This document shows positions 28,540 to 37,470 of a DNA stretch of 64,000 nt, piece by piece (the stretch's first letter is position 1; every line of letters starts with the position of its first letter). The DNA lies in contig DATLIY010000008.1 of the NCBI GenBank assembly GCA_035539175.1, positions 620,001 through 684,000 of the forward strand, given 5' to 3'. This DNA comes from Acidisarcina sp. (GTDB lineage: Bacteria > Acidobacteriota > Terriglobia > Terriglobales > Acidobacteriaceae). Under the pieces are notes generated by a model, which was not told where the DNA came from, did not search any database, and was given only the letters and a program-made list of their open reading frames with translations. The position numbers and the translations under genes are program-made.

Positions 28540-30423
28540 ATGGCCGCCGGTTTCCTTGAGTTTGCCGAATTGTCGGAAGCGCTGGCCGAGACCAGCAGCA
28601 AACTGCAGAAGCGGTCTCGAATCGCGGATTGGTTGCGGACGCTTTCTCCGGAAGATGCGGCCCTGGCTGCGCTGTATCTGGCGGGACAGCCCTTTGCGGA
28701 GACGGATCGAAGAGCGCTGAATCTGGGCGGATCTCTGCTGACAAGGGCGGTGATGCAGTTGACCGGGGCCAGCACGCAAGCGCTGCATGCGACGTACCTG
28801 GGGCACGGCGACCTGGGCTCTGCCGCATCTGACCTGATGCAGCCGGAGCCTGAAAACGCAGTCCTGCCCAGGCTGACGCTGAGCGACGTGGACGCAACCC
28901 TTGGCGCCATAGCAGAGGCGCGCGGAGCCAGCGTCAAGCTGCGTATCCTGGTGCCGCTCTTGGCCCGGATGACCCCGCTCGAAGCAAAGTATCTGATCAA
29001 ACTTGCACTCGGAGACATGCGGACCGGCGTGCGGCAGAGCCTGATTGAAGAGGCGATTGCTGCTGCGTTTGTGGCGCGCGTGGCGGAGGTGCGGCGCGCG
29101 GTCATGCTGGTTGGCGACCTTGGCGAGGTTGTCGGTATGGCGGCCACCCGCAGATTACGGGATGCGCGTATGCGGCTGTTTCACCCGCTCGGCTTCATGC
29201 TGGCGAGTCCAGTGGCGACCGTAGAAGAAGCAATGCAGCGCTTTGCCGCCGAAGTGAAGAGGGAATGCGCCGGAACGGAAGGAGCAGAAGAGGAGGAGAG
29301 CGAAAGAATCGTGGCGAAGGGGAAGCAGCCGCAAGCTGATATGGAAGCCCAGATTGGAACCCAGGATCAAGTCCCGGTTCCGGCCCCAGTTCAGGCCCAG
29401 GTGGAAGATAAATACGATGGCATCCGCTGCCAGCTCCACTGCGGTGAGGAGGGCCGCGTCGTCCTGTTTTCGCGCACACGGGAGGAACTCACCGCCAGCT
29501 TTCCAGAGATCGTCACAGCATTCGTTACAATTCCGCAGCCCGTGATCCTCGACGGCGAAATCCTCGCCTGGGATCCGGTGAATGGGCGGGCGCGTCCCTT
29601 CGCGTCCTTGCAAACCAGGGTAGGCCGCAAGCGGGTTTCCCTGTCCATGCAGCGGGAGACACCGGTGGTATTCATGGCATTTGACGTACTGTATTTCCGC
29701 GGGGAGTTGACGCTGGAAGAGCCGCTCTGGAAGCGGAGGCGGATGCTTGAGGAGTTCGTTTGCGAATACCGCGAGCGGACAACCGTGGGAGCTGGGGATG
29801 CGGGGAATTGCGACCAACCTCTGCTGTTTGCCATGCCATTGGAGGACAACGCCTTTCCCCGGCTGATGCTGTCGCCTTCTGGAATTCTCAACTCGGCCGA
29901 ACAACTGGAGCAGGCCTACATGGATGCCAGAACCCGTGGCAATGAAGGAGTCATGATTAAATCGCGCAACAGCGTGTATCAACCTGGACGGCGCGGCCTG
30001 GCGTGGCTCAAGATGAAGCGCGAACTGGCTACGCTGGATGTGGTGGTAACAGCGGTCGAATTCGGGCACGGGAGACGCGCCAATGTCCTGAGCGACTATA
30101 CCTTCGCCGTTCGCGATGGTGAGCGGCTTCGCAATGTGGGGAAAGCCTATTCAGGATTGACCGACAGCGAGATTGAGGATCTGACTGTTTTCTTCCGCGA
30201 GCATACGCTGGAGGACTTCGGCAGGATTCGCTCCGTGGAGCCGCTGATCGTACTGGAGGTCGCCTTCAACAACGTGATGCGATCCGAACGGCACGACAGT
30301 GGATTTGCGTTACGGTTCCCACGCATTCTGCGCCTTCGCACGGACAAGCCAGTGGCTGAAATCGACAGCCTGCAGCGTGTGGAAGAGATCTACGCCAGCC
30401 AGCCTGACCGGCCTGCAGGATGA
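28540..30423 (+). CDS. ATP-dependent DNA ligase
   Basis: 627 residues, nick-sealing ligase of the bacterial/archaeal LigB type. N-terminal DNA-binding helices cover 1-210; the AMP-accepting lysine is K291 in VEDKYDGIRCQLH, followed by motif III VFMAFDVLYF, motif IV EGVMIKS and motif V GLAWLKMKRE, then an OB-fold with ALRFPRILRLRTDKP. Residues about 244-287 form a Glu-rich then Pro/Gln/Val-rich linker (QVPVPAPVQAQ) right before the catalytic lysine, unusual because that lysine normally follows the N-domain closely. No ligD partners (Ku, polymerase) nearby, so repair role is inferred. No ribosome site is evident at the ATG. Confidence 0.9.
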   Translation: MAAGFLEFAELSEALAETSSKLQKRSRIADWLRTLSPEDAALAALYLAGQPFAETDRRALNLGGSLLTRAVMQLTGASTQALHATYLGHGDLGSAASDLMQPEPENAVLPRLTLSDVDATLGAIAEARGASVKLRILVPLLARMTPLEAKYLIKLALGDMRTGVRQSLIEEAIAAAFVARVAEVRRAVMLVGDLGEVVGMAATRRLRDARMRLFHPLGFMLASPVATVEEAMQRFAAEVKRECAGTEGAEEEESERIVAKGKQPQADMEAQIGTQDQVPVPAPVQAQVEDKYDGIRCQLHCGEEGRVVLFSRTREELTASFPEIVTAFVTIPQPVILDGEILAWDPVNGRARPFASLQTRVGRKRVSLSMQRETPVVFMAFDVLYFRGELTLEEPLWKRRRMLEEFVCEYRERTTVGAGDAGNCDQPLLFAMPLEDNAFPRLMLSPSGILNSAEQLEQAYMDARTRGNEGVMIKSRNSVYQPGRRGLAWLKMKRELATLDVVVTAVEFGHGRRANVLSDYTFAVRDGERLRNVGKAYSGLTDSEIEDLTVFFREHTLEDFGRIRSVEPLIVLEVAFNNVMRSERHDSGFALRFPRILRLRTDKPVAEIDSLQRVEEIYASQPDRPAG

Positions 30424-30470
30424 GTCCTCTCCCGGCGTGCAGGAGCCTTACTCCTAAGCTCCAGAAGCGT

Positions 30471-31415
30471 TCAGTGAGGATGCGAGTGGCCGTGGTGGTG
30501 AGCGTGCGCGCCAACGGGATCGACGGGAATGATGCAGCCGTGGGCGATCTCGCACTCCGCATCTTCAAACTGGATGGTGGTGTGATGGATGCGGAACTGG
30601 TCGCGCAGCGTGCCGTTAATCTCGGCGAGGATCCGCGCGCTCTCCGACGGTGGAATATCGTCGATGGTCACGTGGCAGGCAAGCGCATGGGTCTGCGAGC
30701 CGAGACTCCATACATGCAGGTCGTGAACGTCGAGCACGCCTTTCACCTCCTGCAGCCTGTGACGGATGGCAGGAATGGAGAGACCGCGCGGTGTTCCTTC
30801 GAGCAGGATGTTGAGCGTCTCCTTCACGATGGAGAGCGACGTCCACAGGATGAGCGCCGCGATGAGGATGGAGAGCGCGGGGTCGATCCAGTTCTGCCCG
30901 GTAAGCATGATGCCAAAGCCGCCTGCGATCACTGCTCCGGTGGAGAGCGTATCGCCGAGCATGTGCAGGAAGACGCTGCGTATATTGACATCGTGCGCCA
31001 CGCGCCAGAGCAGGGCCGCGATCACGCCATTCATCAGGAGACCGGCGGCGGCGACAATCATCATCATCTTGGGATGCACGGCGACCGGCGCGCTGAGGCG
31101 ATGAATGGCTTCCACCGCGATCCAGGCAGCGATCACGACGAGGGTGAGCGCGTTGAGGAAGGCGGCCAGCACGCCGGCGCGCTGATAGCCGAAGGTCTTT
31201 TCATCCGTAGCCGGCTGCGACTGGAAGTAGACCGCGACAAAGGACAGCAGCAGCGCGAGGAAATCCGAGACGTTATGTCCCGACTCCGAGATAAGGGCAA
31301 GCGAGTGGGCGCGCACTCCCGCGAAGAAGGTGAGCAACACGTAGGCCAGCGTCGCGATCAGGGAGAAGCGCAGGACGCGTTGCATTTTCTGCGTCGTTGC
31401 ACCATGCACATGCAT
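30471..31415 (-). CDS. Cation diffusion facilitator metal exporter
   Basis: 314 residues, inner-membrane zinc/cadmium/cobalt proton antiporter of the CzcD type. Six transmembrane segments; metal-site motifs SESGHNVSDF (TM2, HxxxD) and HMLGDTLSTG (TM5, HxxxD), and a cytoplasmic domain with VLDVHDLHVWSLGSQTHALACHV. The C terminus HAHHHGHSHPH is a histidine-rich metal chelating tail. No regulator adjacent. Confidence 0.95.
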   Translation of the reverse strand: MHVHGATTQKMQRVLRFSLIATLAYVLLTFFAGVRAHSLALISESGHNVSDFLALLLSFVAVYFQSQPATDEKTFGYQRAGVLAAFLNALTLVVIAAWIAVEAIHRLSAPVAVHPKMMMIVAAAGLLMNGVIAALLWRVAHDVNIRSVFLHMLGDTLSTGAVIAGGFGIMLTGQNWIDPALSILIAALILWTSLSIVKETLNILLEGTPRGLSIPAIRHRLQEVKGVLDVHDLHVWSLGSQTHALACHVTIDDIPPSESARILAEINGTLRDQFRIHHTTIQFEDAECEIAHGCIIPVDPVGAHAHHHGHSHPH

Positions 31416-31507
31416 AGTCTTCAGTTTAGAGCAATTTGGCTTCTATGGAGCCTATGTGTATGCAGCCTGGGTGGTGGTTGCTGCCCCGTGTTCCACGCTT
31501 GTTCCGT

Positions 31508-31993
31508 TTAGCTCAGGGGATAGGTAGACTCGGGCCGGTCGGCATGTGGGCGGAAAGCGCCACGGCCGATGGCGGCGGAGTCGCGCAGTCCTGACCAGTT
31601 TTCCGCCACGATGATGCTGTTTTCCGGGTTGTGCGCGTCATAGCGAATGGAGGCCGGAAAGCTGAGGCGGATCTGGTAGATGTCCACAACTCCCGAGATA
31701 TGTGTAACATCCTGCGAACAGTTGTAGACCACGCCAGCGATCTCATAGCGATAGAGGATGAGCTTCATGCCATCGGGGCGGCCGCTTTCGGCAGCGTCGA
31801 GATCGGCAATATCGACGACCGTGCCATCGACGATGCGCCCGGTTTTGACCAGGCCAAGGCGGCGTTCCCGCTCTATCTCCTCGTCTGTCTTTCGCTTGCG
31901 CATCAGGGACCAGGTGGCAGCCGCGCCTCCCACAAGAATTGCTGTTGCCGCCAGGGCCTCCAGCAGTTCGGGATTACGAAGAGAAAAATTCAT
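31508..31993 (-). CDS. Single-span membrane protein of unknown function
   Basis: 161 residues. One transmembrane helix near the N terminus (LLEALAATAILVGGAAATWSLM), then a charged stretch with KRKTDEEIERERRLGLVKTGRIVDGTVVDI and a beta-rich region resembling DUF3592-like domains (ILYRYEIAGVVYNCSQDV, SFPASIRYDAHNPENSIIVAENWSGLR). No function assigned. Start at 31993 chosen because the helix then follows directly; a start at 32047 adds an unrelated segment. Confidence 0.75.
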   Translation of the reverse strand: MNFSLRNPELLEALAATAILVGGAAATWSLMRKRKTDEEIERERRLGLVKTGRIVDGTVVDIADLDAAESGRPDGMKLILYRYEIAGVVYNCSQDVTHISGVVDIYQIRLSFPASIRYDAHNPENSIIVAENWSGLRDSAAIGRGAFRPHADRPESTYPLS

Positions 31994-32152
31994 GATCCAG
32001 TCTTGGGCCCCCCGGCCAGCAAACGCCGCGCGGACAACCTGCGCCAACGAAAGCTATAGATGCAGGATACCGCAGGCGGGCCTGCTGCTGCGTTCGTGGC
32101 GAGGTGAGTTTTGAGCCCCTGAATGCGGGCAGCGCAGCACATCGCTGCGTTA

Positions 32153-32158
32153 TATACT
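32153..32158 (+). promoter_or_regulatory. Candidate -10 box of hslVU
   Basis: TATACT (within tatatactt) 10 bases before the hslV ATG, preceded by a small hairpin cgcagc/gctgcg (32133-32149). No convincing -35; with this box the mRNA leader would be only a few bases. Confidence 0.4.
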
Positions 32159-32168
32159 TAAAGGGAGC

Positions 32169-32831
32169 ATGCCCAACCGTTCGACTCTACCGGCGGCCCA
32201 GTCCGGCGCCACTCATCTCTCCGATTCTCCTTCGCGTCTTGAGCCCTCTGCATCAGGGGTTCAGCACGCTGCACCCACCTCCGCCTACTCAGGACCCAGG
32301 ATCCGCTCCACCACAGTTTTGTGCGTTCGTCGCGGTAACAGCGTCGTCATGGCGGCGGATGGCCAGGTAACTTTGGGCGAGAGCGTCATCAAGCACTCGG
32401 CACGCAAGATTCGCCGGCTCTACCAGGACAAGATTCTGGCAGGCTTTGCGGGTTCGACGGCGGATGCCTTCTCCCTTTTCAGCCGCTTTGAGTCCAAGCT
32501 GGAGCAGTACGCCGGCAACCTTGGGCGTTCCGCGGTGGAACTGGCGAAGGATTGGCGCACCGACAAGATGCTGCGCAGCCTGGAAGCCCTGCTCGTCGTG
32601 GCCGATCTGCAGCAGACCTACATTCTCAGCGGCGCCGGGGATGTGATCGAGCCGGACGAGGGCATTGCGGCCATTGGCAGCGGCGGTTCCTATGCGCTGG
32701 CCTCTGCCCGTGCGCTGATGGAGAACACGGACCTTTCCGCGCGGGCTATCGCCGAGAAGTCGCTGCGTATCGCAGGCCAGATCTGCATCTACACGAACGA
32801 TCAAATCACGATCGAAGAACTGCACGCCTAG
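32169..32831 (+). CDS. hslV: ATP-dependent protease peptidase subunit HslV
   Basis: 220 residues, threonine protease forming the core of HslUV. The catalytic Thr is T48 in [11 protein letters not shown], followed by [23 protein letters not shown] and [14 protein letters not shown]. Usually only one or a few residues precede this Thr; here 47 do, Ser/Ala/Pro/Arg-rich, with no in-frame ATG, GTG or TTG after the first codon. AAGGGAG sits 2 bases before the ATG. Self-removal of a long propeptide is expected. hslU follows by 42 bases. Confidence 0.95.
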   Translation: MPNRSTLPAAQSGATHLSDSPSRLEPSASGVQHAAPTSAYSGPRIRSTTVLCVRRGNSVVMAADGQVTLGESVIKHSARKIRRLYQDKILAGFAGSTADAFSLFSRFESKLEQYAGNLGRSAVELAKDWRTDKMLRSLEALLVVADLQQTYILSGAGDVIEPDEGIAAIGSGGSYALASARALMENTDLSARAIAEKSLRIAGQICIYTNDQITIEELHA

Positions 32832-32873
32832 AGGGCTCCGAGTAACGCCCCCGGCTACACAAGGAGCAGAATT

Positions 32874-34460
32874 ATGGCCATTTATTTACCAGGAACGGCA
32901 GAAGACCAGGAACTCGCGCTGGAGGATCTGACACCCCGCGAGATTGTGGCGGAGCTGGATAAGCACGTCGTAGGACAGGGAGCCGCCAAGCGGGCCGTCG
33001 CCGTAGCCTTGCGCAACCGCATGCGCCGTCAGAAGCTCGCGCCGGATCTCGCCGAAGAGATCATGCCGAAGAACATCATCATGATCGGGCCGACCGGCGT
33101 TGGCAAGACGGAGATCGCGCGGCGGCTGGCAAAGCTGACGAACTCGCCGTTTCTGAAGGTGGAAGCCTCCAAGTTTACCGAGGTGGGGTATGTTGGCCGC
33201 GATGTTGAGTCCATGATCCGCGACCTGGTAGAGATCGCCATCGACATGGTGCGCGAAGAGAAGCTGGAAGAGGTCGAGGACAAGGCGGAGTTGAATGCCG
33301 AGGAGCGGCTGCTGGACCTGCTGCTGCCACCCATAGCGACCACTCCCGCTGCTGCTCCCGCGCCTGCGCCGCCCACTCCGGATGGCGGGACGGGCGTGCT
33401 CACCTTCCCCGCGGCATCGGGCGAATCGCACAATCAGGCCAGCGAATCGCAGAACCGGACCAATGAATCGCACAACCGGACGAGGGAGAAGCTGCGCCAG
33501 CAGTTCCGCGAAGGGCGCCTGGACGAGCGTGTGGTGGAGATCGACGTGCGCGAGCGCAATGCTCCGTCGTTTGAAATCATCTCCAACCAGGGTGTCGAGG
33601 AGATGGACATCAACCTCAAAGACATTCTCCCGAGCATCTTTGGCGCACGCACCAAGAAGCGCAAGATGAAGGTGGGCGAGGCTTTTGAGTACCTGGTGCA
33701 GGAAGAGGAGAGCCGCCTGATCGACATGGATCAGGTGCAGCGCACGGCCACGGAGCGAGTAGAGAATTCGGGCATCATCTTTCTGGACGAGATCGACAAG
33801 ATCGCAGGCCGAGAGGGCAGTCATGGGCCGGACATCTCCCGCGAGGGTGTGCAGCGCGACATTCTGCCAATTGTGGAAGGCACCACGGTAAACACCCGCT
33901 ACGGCATGGTGCGCACCGATCACATCCTGTTTATCGCCGCCGGAGCGTTTCATGTCTCCAAGCCGAGCGATCTGATTCCCGAGTTGCAGGGCCGCTTCCC
34001 TATCCGCGTAGAGCTGCAGTCGCTGACGGTAGAGGACTTCGTCCGCATCCTCACGGAACCCAAGTCGTCGCTGACCAAGCAGTACGCAGCCCTGCTTGAA
34101 ACAGAAGGACTGAAGCTGGAGTTCACGGCGGAGTCTCTGGAGGAGATGGCGCGTTTTGCCTTCAGCGTGAACGAGGCAACGGAGAACATCGGAGCACGCC
34201 GGCTGCACACCATCATGGAGCGGGTGCTGGACGAGATCAGCTTTGTCGCTCCCGACCTGACCAAGGCGCACAAGAGCGACTCCACCGTTGACCTGGCCGC
34301 CGCGGCCCGGGACAACGGTGCGACGGTAGCCCTGCCCATCAGCGACCGTGAGACGGCTGCGGGAAACCGGGAGATGGTTGTCGTCATCAACCCGGAATAT
34401 GTGCGGCAGATGGTGGCTTCCATCGTGAAGGATCAGGACTTGTCGCGCTATATCCTTTAA
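32874..34460 (+). CDS. hslU: ATP-dependent unfoldase HslU
   Basis: 528 residues, AAA+ ring that feeds Hsl[24 protein letters not shown], Walker [31 protein letters not shown], Walker [28 protein letters not shown]-like region, and the C-terminal SRYIL that docks into HslV. The I domain (about 140-230) is Pro/Ala-rich and holds a threefold heptad [21 protein letters not shown] at 184-204, which makes the protein about 80 residues longer than E. coli HslU. Confidence 0.97.
   Translation: MAIYLPGTAEDQELALEDLTPREIVAELDKHVVGQGAAKRAVAVALRNRMRRQKLAPDLAEEIMPKNIIMIGPTGVGKTEIARRLAKLTNSPFLKVEASKFTEVGYVGRDVESMIRDLVEIAIDMVREEKLEEVEDKAELNAEERLLDLLLPPIATTPAAAPAPAPPTPDGGTGVLTFPAASGESHNQASESQNRTNESHNRTREKLRQQFREGRLDERVVEIDVRERNAPSFEIISNQGVEEMDINLKDILPSIFGARTKKRKMKVGEAFEYLVQEEESRLIDMDQVQRTATERVENSGIIFLDEIDKIAGREGSHGPDISREGVQRDILPIVEGTTVNTRYGMVRTDHILFIAAGAFHVSKPSDLIPELQGRFPIRVELQSLTVEDFVRILTEPKSSLTKQYAALLETEGLKLEFTAESLEEMARFAFSVNEATENIGARRLHTIMERVLDEISFVAPDLTKAHKSDSTVDLAAAARDNGATVALPISDRETAAGNREMVVVINPEYVRQMVASIVKDQDLSRYIL
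33423..33485 (+). repeat. In-frame 21-bp tandem repeat inside hslU
   Basis: Three 21-bp units encoding [14 protein letters not shown] and ESHNRTR in the I domain of HslU. Confidence 0.85.
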
Positions 34461-34475
34461 GCAAACCGGCAGAGC

Positions 34476-34517
34476 CGTCATCCGTGGCCAGCGATCTTTA
34501 CCGAGCCACGGATGACG
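34476..34517. terminator. Long hairpin between hslU and a convergent gene
   Basis: Perfect 13-bp stem cgtcatccgtggc/gccacggatgacg, 16-base loop, 16 bases past the hslU stop; no T run follows. Confidence 0.6.
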
Positions 34518-34563
34518 ACCCTCCTTATCTACCTGCCGCTATCTTTCCTCTAGCCATTCCGCT

Positions 34564-35112
34564 TTACATCAGGTAACGTGGCTCTTCCCGGGACGGCAGC
34601 GCTCCGGGACTGCGCAGCGCCAGCTCTTCACGCACCAGCGTGAGGCCGTAGATGCAGCGCTCGAAGTATCGCGAGAGGCGCGCAAAGAGCGGCGCCTCGT
34701 CGGCATACTCGAACAAGTCGAAGGTGGAAACGATGTAGTAGCTCTCCTTGCCTGCGCGGACCATCTCCACAAAGCTCTCGCGCTGGGGCGATCTCCACAG
34801 ATGCATCGACTCGGGATACATGCCGGTCAGAAAGAGCGTGTAGTCGCCGATGTGCTTGCGGACCTCGCGCTCGGCATCGAAGGATGCGGCGGTGCCGTGG
34901 ACGGGATCGGAGGCAACCAGCATCTCAGCCACCTCCTTCAAAGGCCGCCCGTGGGCATCGCGCACGGTATAGAGATGGTCACTATTACAGAAGTCGATGA
35001 GCAGCCGCGAGACATAGTCTGCGAGCTCTTGATCGAAGATTCCGATGTGCCCGTAGGTGTTGGTGACCAGTTCGTGGAAGAGCTTGCATAGGGGATGTTC
35101 TTCTGGAATCAT
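34564..35112 (-). CDS. Conserved hypothetical cytoplasmic protein
   Basis: 182 residues from MIPEEHPLCKLFHELVTNTYGHIGI. Soluble, mostly helical, with CNSDHLYTV, DPVHGTAASFDAEREVRKHIGDYTLFLTGMYPES and SYYIVSTFDLFEYADEAPLFARLSRYFERCIYGL. I believe it belongs to an acidobacterial conserved family without assigned function, but recognise no domain. An alternative ATG at 35124 adds four residues. Single gene between hslU and a gap. Confidence 0.75.
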   Translation of the reverse strand: MIPEEHPLCKLFHELVTNTYGHIGIFDQELADYVSRLLIDFCNSDHLYTVRDAHGRPLKEVAEMLVASDPVHGTAASFDAEREVRKHIGDYTLFLTGMYPESMHLWRSPQRESFVEMVRAGKESYYIVSTFDLFEYADEAPLFARLSRYFERCIYGLTLVREELALRSPGALPSREEPRYLM

Positions 35113-35451
35113 CGCTGCCTCCATCGAATTCGACGACTCAACGAGGTATCACTTTGGACGCGAGCTTACCTCGTTGGTTTCGGTACCGCACCAAAAAATG
35201 TGCATGTCGAATTAGATTTCTGGCACTCGACGCGGCAGAGTGCGTCATTCTTTCGCCTTCTCGCAGATTGTGAATACAGCACTTAGAGGAGGATGAGTCT
35301 GCGCGGCGCACTCTTTTTGAGGAGAGCAATATGAGAGCAGGCGCGCAATGGAAGCGGGCAAGCGGCAGCCGGATCGAGCCCATCCAGCTACCGCTTTGCC
35401 TAAACCCATCGAGCAAACACCTTGCCTGAAAATGTTAGGGGCAAACAAGCC
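35113..35451. other. Gene-free stretch of 339 bases
   Basis: Between the hypothetical protein and the outer-membrane protein. Open frames here are short and compositionally random; no promoter pair, hairpin or RNA gene stands out. Confidence 0.6.
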
Positions 35452-36540
35452 TTAGAAGGTTCTGGTGTACGAGGCGATTACGGTGTAATCCGCAAAGGCC
35501 GCATCGCCGTGGGAGTGGTTTGCAATGTCGGTGACGCTGATCTTGCGATTGCGCTCCATCGCCCAGGGGCCGCTGACGTTCCACATGTTTCTGCCTCGGG
35601 AGTAGATCAGACCCGGTTCTATGGAGATGACATATCCCGGCCGCCGGAAGCCGTTGCTGGAGCCGAAGGCATCGCGCACCGGGACGCCTTCCATGCGGCC
35701 TCCGATGGAGAGCGCCGCGCCGCGAATCCTGGGTACGGCATGGGAAAATCCACCGCGCCAGAGATATTGATCCGCAGCGGAGATGACGCCTTCGCCGGGC
35801 GCAGAGCGAAATTGCTTCACTCCTGTTGTGTCCTGGGGATTGAAGAGCCAGGATCCGGTAAAGTAGCCAATCGTGTCGAAGTAGAGTTTTTTATAGGCCT
35901 CGGTTCCAAGTGCGAAGCCCCAGGTGCCGTCGCCCGGCTGGATCGATTCGTCGAAGGGGCGTAACTGCTTTTGCCCATTCGCGAGAATGGTGGTGCCCTT
36001 AGCGTCATTGATGCCGGTAGGCAACTTGAGGGAGGCAGAGAAGTTGATGTTGCCCTGGCTCTCTGTTGGAGGGCGAAAGACCCAGGCTTGAGCGCCCACG
36101 GTGACATCGCCGATTCCACCGGAACGGTAGACGTTCACATTCCCCTGCTGACGACGTGTGGCGGTCAGCGCGGGAACGTCGGCGATCAGGCTCCATCGTG
36201 GTGTCACCTGGTAGTTGATGGCGAAATCGTACAGGTCAACGTGATTGAGTACCGCATTGTGCTTTTGCTCGCGGATGAGCTGATAGTCCGTTCCAACATA
36301 GTGGCGGAATGAGCTGTAGGTGCGGAAGCCCACGGTAACGGAGAGCCCATGTAACTTGCTGAGTCCGCTGTGCTGGCTGCCAGGCGCGAGCCCGGAGATG
36401 ACGGGTTGCACGGTATGCGCGGCGACGCAGCCCTGTGCAAGTGCCTGGGGTGCCAGTATGTGGGGTAATGCAGCGAGGAAGAGCGTGAGTGCCAGCGTGG
36501 CACCCAGGGGGATCTTTAACCTCTCGGGATGCTTCTTCAT
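35452..36540 (-). CDS. Putative outer-membrane beta-barrel protein
   Basis: 362 residues. Signal peptide KIPLGATLALTLFLAALPHILAPQALA; mature part alternates short polar/hydrophobic strands (YDFAINYQVTPRWSLIADVPALTATRRQ, GGIGDVTVGAQAWVFRPP, INFSASLKLPTGINDAKG, GYVISIEPGLIYSRG) and ends YTVIASYTRTF, a terminal Phe as in barrel proteins. LPTG and transporter-like strands recall the uncharacterised 'phenol MetA degradation/transporter' barrels. Start at 36540 has AAGGAG; an upstream ATG at 36564 lacks one. Function unknown. Confidence 0.75.
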   Translation of the reverse strand: MKKHPERLKIPLGATLALTLFLAALPHILAPQALAQGCVAAHTVQPVISGLAPGSQHSGLSKLHGLSVTVGFRTYSSFRHYVGTDYQLIREQKHNAVLNHVDLYDFAINYQVTPRWSLIADVPALTATRRQQGNVNVYRSGGIGDVTVGAQAWVFRPPTESQGNINFSASLKLPTGINDAKGTTILANGQKQLRPFDESIQPGDGTWGFALGTEAYKKLYFDTIGYFTGSWLFNPQDTTGVKQFRSAPGEGVISAADQYLWRGGFSHAVPRIRGAALSIGGRMEGVPVRDAFGSSNGFRRPGYVISIEPGLIYSRGRNMWNVSGPWAMERNRKISVTDIANHSHGDAAFADYTVIASYTRTF

Positions 36541-36785
36541 TTCTGTACTCCTTGCGTCACGCAAATTGAATCAAAGTGGAATCAATGGCCTTGAGGAGAA
36601 GCATCTGGCGCGGGGATGGCAGCCATAGGCTTCGAAGAGTCTATGAACCATACAAAGCTAGGAGGCTGCTGTCTTCGTTCGTAGGATGGAGGCCGTGGTC
36701 CTCCCTTCGGATGAAGGAGATTGGGGGCGGGCGCGCATAGACTCACAACCTGGTATTCATCTGACTGCTGTCCATTTCCGTTGAG

Positions 36786-37334
36786 GTGATTCTTCTGATT
36801 CGAGCCGTGCGACTGTCTCTGCCGATCCTTCTCGTCCTTGCGCTTCTGCTTCCGCAGCCGGGCTTTTCCGACGGCAGGCGAGTTCACGATCTTGAGTTGC
36901 GCGACCTCGCCGGCCACATGCAGAAGCTTTCCTCTCTGCGAGGGCAGATCGTGGTTGTGAACTTCTGGGCAACGTGGTGCGGGCCCTGCCGGGAGGAGTT
37001 GCCTCTGCTGGCCAGACTGAGCCGCCAGTATGCTGATCGCAAGGTCAAGTTCCTCGCGGTCTCGATCGACGAAGGCAAGACTCGCGCGCAGGTTCAGCCA
37101 TACATTGACAGGGAGCATCTTGCGCTGGAGGTGTGGCTGGGCGGCAGTAGCGAATTGCTGGAGCGGTACAACATGGGGCAGATTGTTCCGGCAACGCTGA
37201 TCCTGGATGAGCAAGGCTACGCGGTTGCCCGCATTCAGGGCGAGGCGCGGGAAGAGGATCTTCGAGGCAGGCTGGACTGGCTTCTGAATGGCCGGGCAGG
37301 GGTTGCGCCAGCCGCAGTGTTGAAGCGGTATTGA
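36786..37334 (+). CDS. TlpA-like thioredoxin-fold protein, exported or membrane-tethered
   Basis: 182 residues. N-terminal hydrophobic segment VRLSLPILLVLALLLPQPGFS is a signal peptide or anchor; the redoxin domain has LSSLRGQIVVVNFWATWCGPCREELP (active-site WCGPC), FLAVSIDEGK and the cis-Pro in NMGQIVPATLILDEQG. Periplasmic thiol oxidoreductase by family knowledge; partner unknown. Starts with GTG. Downstream of the barrel gene in divergent orientation. Confidence 0.88.
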   Translation: MILLIRAVRLSLPILLVLALLLPQPGFSDGRRVHDLELRDLAGHMQKLSSLRGQIVVVNFWATWCGPCREELPLLARLSRQYADRKVKFLAVSIDEGKTRAQVQPYIDREHLALEVWLGGSSELLERYNMGQIVPATLILDEQGYAVARIQGEAREEDLRGRLDWLLNGRAGVAPAAVLKRY

Positions 37335-37470
37335 GAAACGGCAAAGCTTCGCGGGACCAAACAGGAAAACCAAACGCTGAACCAAACATGGAAGAACCAT
37401 AGTGGTCACTTCCCGCTTCTCCGCTCCCTCCTTAGCATAGAAACATCTGGGATTCTCCGCGGTCCCGCTC

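Noticed and set aside
32886-34481. 531-codon minus-strand frame opposite hslU
   Set aside because: Sequence composition is the reverse complement of HslU codons; HslU motifs are intact on the plus strand.
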